From an uncultured Alphaproteobacteria bacterium (GTDB lineage Bacteria > Pseudomonadota > Alphaproteobacteria > Bin95), in NCBI GenBank assembly GCA_913060845.1, contig CAJXVF010000137.1, forward strand, positions 1 to 6,588: DNA of 6,588 nucleotides. The letters are read 5' to 3'. Under the pieces are notes generated by a model. It did no database searches. It was given only the letters and a program-made list of their open reading frames with translations, and was not told the DNA's origin. The position numbers were made by a program, and so were the translations under genes. Below are positions 4,426 through 6,588 of this stretch, one piece after another (within the stretch, counting starts at the first letter, position 1; every line of letters starts with the position of its first letter).

Positions 4426-6438
4426 ATGGCGTCAAATTCTGATACGTCCGTTAATCTTGATGCGTTGATGGTTGATGAGCCGCCAGTCGGGCGTATCCGT
4501 GGTGCTGTGCGAACGATCATGATCGTCTTCGTAATCGCGGCATTGGTTCTGAATGTTAATAAGATTCAGTTGATTAATTTTATATTGGATAATTTTACGC
4601 CAGCGGCCTTTTTTACCTGGTACACGCAGAATATTTATGAGCCAACACTAATAATTGATACATCGTACTATTATGTAATTATTGGACTATTACTATCTCA
4701 AGTTTTCTTAGTCTATCCATTTTCTAAAAAAGAGGCCAATCATGTACCCTATTATGATTGGGTATTATTTGCTCTAACAATCGCCTGTTCTGGCTTCCTT
4801 GCCTATAACGGCGAGCGGATCATTCAGGAGGGCTGGGATATTCGGGCTCCGCTGGATGCTACGATTATCGCAGGTGTTATCTGCATGTTGTGCCTGGAGG
4901 GCGTGCGGCGTGCAGGCGGCGGCATTATGTTTGGCGTTTGTATCTTCTTCTTCTTCTATCCACTTTTTGCAGAATATATGCCGGGCTTCCTTTGGGGACC
5001 AGAATCAGAGGTCCAAGAATTTGTTCGCCAGCATGCGATGAGTTCTGAAAGCATCATTGGCGTGCCAATGCGGGCGGTTACCAACCTGCTCATCGGGTTC
5101 CTTCTGTTCGGCTCAGCACTGGTTGTGACGGGTGGTGGCGATTTCTTCCTGGCCTTCGCGACATCGCTATTGGGCAAAACCCGTGGCGGTCCGGCTAAAG
5201 TGGCGATCATTTCGTCAGGGTTCTTCGGCTCGCTTTCTGGCTCCGTCATCTCGAACGTTGTCACGACTGGTAAGATCACCATTCCAACGATGAAACGCGT
5301 TGGCTATCCGCCTGCATATGCCGGTGCTGTTGAAGCGTGCGCTTCAACGGGCGGGGCATTGATGCCGCCTGTTATGGGCGCGGTGGCATTCTTAATGGCT
5401 GAAAACCTGAACATGCCCTACGCCGATATCATTATGGCGGCGGCTGTTCCGGCGATTCTATTCTATCTGGCACTATTGCTGCAGGTGGATAACTACGCGG
5501 CCAAGACTGGCCTGAAGGGGCAGCCTGCGTCCGAAATTCCGAAGATGTGGCCAACCTTTGTGTCCGGTTGGCATTATCTCTTCAGCTTGGCGGCGCTGAT
5601 CTACATGCTGTTGGTTATGCGGATTGAGGTGTTTGCCCCGTATTTCGCAACGCTGCTATTGATCGTAACGAGCTACCTCACAAACAAATTCCGCGGTGAG
5701 GCGACCTTCGGTTGGTCGCATTTTGTTGAGCTAATCCTCGATGCGGGCAAAACCATCGTCAACATTGTCGGCATCCTTGTGGGCATCGGCATGATCATCG
5801 GCGCACTCTCATTGACCGGCGTTGGTCCCGCATTCTCCAGCGAGTTGCTGCTGTTTGCAGATGGCGACACCTATAAACTCCTCATCCTTGGCGCAATCAC
5901 AAGCTTCGTGCTTGGCATGGGGATGACTGTTACCGCCTGTTACATCTTCCTGGCGGTCGTGATGGGGTCCGCCATGATCGAAAGCGGATTGAACCCAGTC
6001 GCCGGACATCTGTTCATTCTTTACTGGGGCATGATGAGCTACATCACACCGCCGGTTGCTGTGGCTGCCGTGGCGGCGTCTACGATCGCGGGTGCGCCTG
6101 CGATGGAGACCGGGTTCCGTGCGATGCGGCTCGGTGCAATCTTGTTCGTCCTGCCGTTCATGTTCGCCATTAACCCAACGCTGATCCTGGTGGGTGAGCC
6201 CATGGCCATCCTGCATGACGTAGTTACTGCGATCATTGCAGTCTGGATGTTGGCCTCTGCGCTGGAAGGCTGGCTCTACTTCTCAGGCCGCCTGATCGGA
6301 CCGTTGCGTGTTGTGCTTGCGATGGCAGCCTTCGGGACGCTCTACCCAGGCACCGTGACGGATCTGATCGGACTTGGCACGCTGGCCTTCGTTTATATCG
6401 CCAACAAATTTATGGGCGCCCGGGCGGCGAAGGCTTAG
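4426..6438 (+). CDS. TRAP transporter fused permease (4TM/12TM, TAXI type)
   Basis: Inner-membrane permease of a tripartite ATP-independent periplasmic transporter, with the small DctQ-like and large DctM-like subunits fused in one chain. Such proteins work with a TAXI-type periplasmic binding protein and are driven by an ion gradient; the substrate is unknown. The 670 residues contain about 16-18 hydrophobic segments. The Q-like part covers roughly the first 185 residues. The M-like part starts near 215 and includes GGPAKVAIISSGFFGSLSGS (254-273) and the conserved EACASTGGALMPPVMGAVAF (303-322). A repeat-like second half has LGMGMTVTACYIFLAVV (496-512) and YWGMMSYITPPVAVAAV (533-549). AGGAG at 4415-4419, six bases upstream, supports the ATG. 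Residues about 46-105 are coded by unusually AT-rich DNA. No binding-protein gene adjoins it upstream; downstream a minus-strand gene begins to converge four bases after the stop. Confidence 0.94.
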   Translation: MASNSDTSVNLDALMVDEPPVGRIRGAVRTIMIVFVIAALVLNVNKIQLINFILDNFTPAAFFTWYTQNIYEPTLIIDTSYYYVIIGLLLSQVFLVYPFSKKEANHVPYYDWVLFALTIACSGFLAYNGERIIQEGWDIRAPLDATIIAGVICMLCLEGVRRAGGGIMFGVCIFFFFYPLFAEYMPGFLWGPESEVQEFVRQHAMSSESIIGVPMRAVTNLLIGFLLFGSALVVTGGGDFFLAFATSLLGKTRGGPAKVAIISSGFFGSLSGSVISNVVTTGKITIPTMKRVGYPPAYAGAVEACASTGGALMPPVMGAVAFLMAENLNMPYADIIMAAAVPAILFYLALLLQVDNYAAKTGLKGQPASEIPKMWPTFVSGWHYLFSLAALIYMLLVMRIEVFAPYFATLLLIVTSYLTNKFRGEATFGWSHFVELILDAGKTIVNIVGILVGIGMIIGALSLTGVGPAFSSELLLFADGDTYKLLILGAITSFVLGMGMTVTACYIFLAVVMGSAMIESGLNPVAGHLFILYWGMMSYITPPVAVAAVAASTIAGAPAMETGFRAMRLGAILFVLPFMFAINPTLILVGEPMAILHDVVTAIIAVWMLASALEGWLYFSGRLIGPLRVVLAMAAFGTLYPGTVTDLIGLGTLAFVYIANKFMGARAAKA

Positions 6439-6442
6439 AGAC

Positions 6443-6527
6443 CTAGCCCCGCCACAAAGACTTGGGCGTCACATCGTGGATGTGCGGCCATTCGAACGGA
6501 ATTGCGGATTGGCGGAGTGTGTGAACA
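6443..6527 (-). CDS. C-terminal fragment of an unrecognised protein
   Basis: On the minus strand an open frame of 27 full codons ends at TAG (6445-6443) and reads ...RQSAIPFEWPHIHDVTPKS... before LWRG and the stop. It is chosen because it has the highest third-position GC of the two open minus frames and a protein-like composition rich in W, H and P. The 5' part is lost at the contig end; anything encoded beyond 6527 is adapter. It would be convergent with the TRAP gene with only four bases between the stops. I do not recognise the family, and the fragment is too short to assign one. Confidence 0.4.
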
Positions 6528-6588
6528 CTGTCTTCTTATACACATCTCCGAGCCCACGAGACCTCTCTACATCTCGTATGCCGTCTTC
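6528..6588 (+). other. Illumina Nextera read-through adapter with i7 index (artefact)
   Basis: Three parts are recognisable. Bases 6528-6547 are the mosaic end with one extra T near 6533-6534. Bases 6548-6562, CCGAGCCCACGAGAC, are the Nextera read-2 primer complement. Bases 6563-6570, CTCTCTAC, are an 8-base i7 index that I recall as N707. Bases 6571-6588, ATCTCGTATGCCGTCTTC, are the start of the P7 sequence. This is synthetic DNA carried into the assembly, not part of the organism. Confidence 0.99.

Noticed and set aside
4229..4468. A 79-codon plus-strand open frame in the gap before the TRAP gene.
   Set aside because: It runs through the strong terminator and into the TRAP gene in another frame, and lacks a ribosome binding site.
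5809..6216. A 135-codon minus-strand open frame rich in His, Arg and Asp.
   Set aside because: It is antisense to transmembrane segments of the TRAP permease, which produces such composition; no start signal or motif.
6528..6547. A Tn5/IS50 mosaic end, suggesting a natural transposon.
   Set aside because: It is followed directly by Illumina read-2 primer, index and P7 sequence, and the left edge carries the matching remnant. It is library adapter, not a mobile element.
1..6588. CRISPR array, tRNA, rRNA, prophage or defence system.
   Set aside because: I saw no regularly spaced direct repeats, no tRNA-like folds, and no genes of these types on either strand.

Overview
The window is a short assembled contig from an alphaproteobacterium. 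Rhodospirillales or a related order is my best guess. The evidence is a DNA polymerase IV carrying the N-terminal four-cysteine extension seen in alphaproteobacterial DinB, a trxB-LysR gene pair, moderate GC, and a fused TAXI-type TRAP permease. Placement below class level is inference. Real genomic sequence appears to run only from about 12 to 6527. Bases 1-11 and 6528-6588 are Illumina Nextera (Tn5 mosaic end) adapter. The right-hand copy includes a readable i7 index and part of the P7 flow-cell sequence.

Layout from left to right. A 5' portion of dinB lies on the minus strand (12-546) and is cut by the contig end. A roughly 100-base divergent spacer follows, with a hairpin over the dinB ribosome binding site. 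Next is a luciferase-like monooxygenase family oxidoreductase (647-1483, +), convergent with and overlapping by 4 bases an Lrp/AsnC-type regulator (1480-1983, -). A 165-base divergent control region separates that regulator from trxB, thioredoxin reductase (2149-3117, +). trxB overlaps a LysR-type regulator (3114-4082, +) by four bases (ATGA), so the two are very probably one transcription unit.

The only sizeable non-coding gap is 4083-4425 (343 bases). It is rich in structure: a 9-bp hairpin just after the LysR stop, an 8-bp dyad, a small hairpin with a CUCCC loop, and a strong intrinsic terminator at 4269-4297. The last parts together could be a small RNA or simply the LysR 3' UTR. After the gap comes a 670-residue fused TRAP transporter permease (4426-6438, +) with no substrate-binding protein gene beside it in the window. 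A fragment of an unrecognised convergent gene (6443-6527, -) follows.

Most of the window is ordinary chromosomal housekeeping and regulatory content. I see no defence system, CRISPR array, prophage or insertion sequence. The points most worth a second look are the adapter sequence at both ends, the possible small RNA before the TRAP gene, and a sharply AT-rich patch (about 31% GC by hand count over 4561-4740) inside the 5' part of the TRAP gene.
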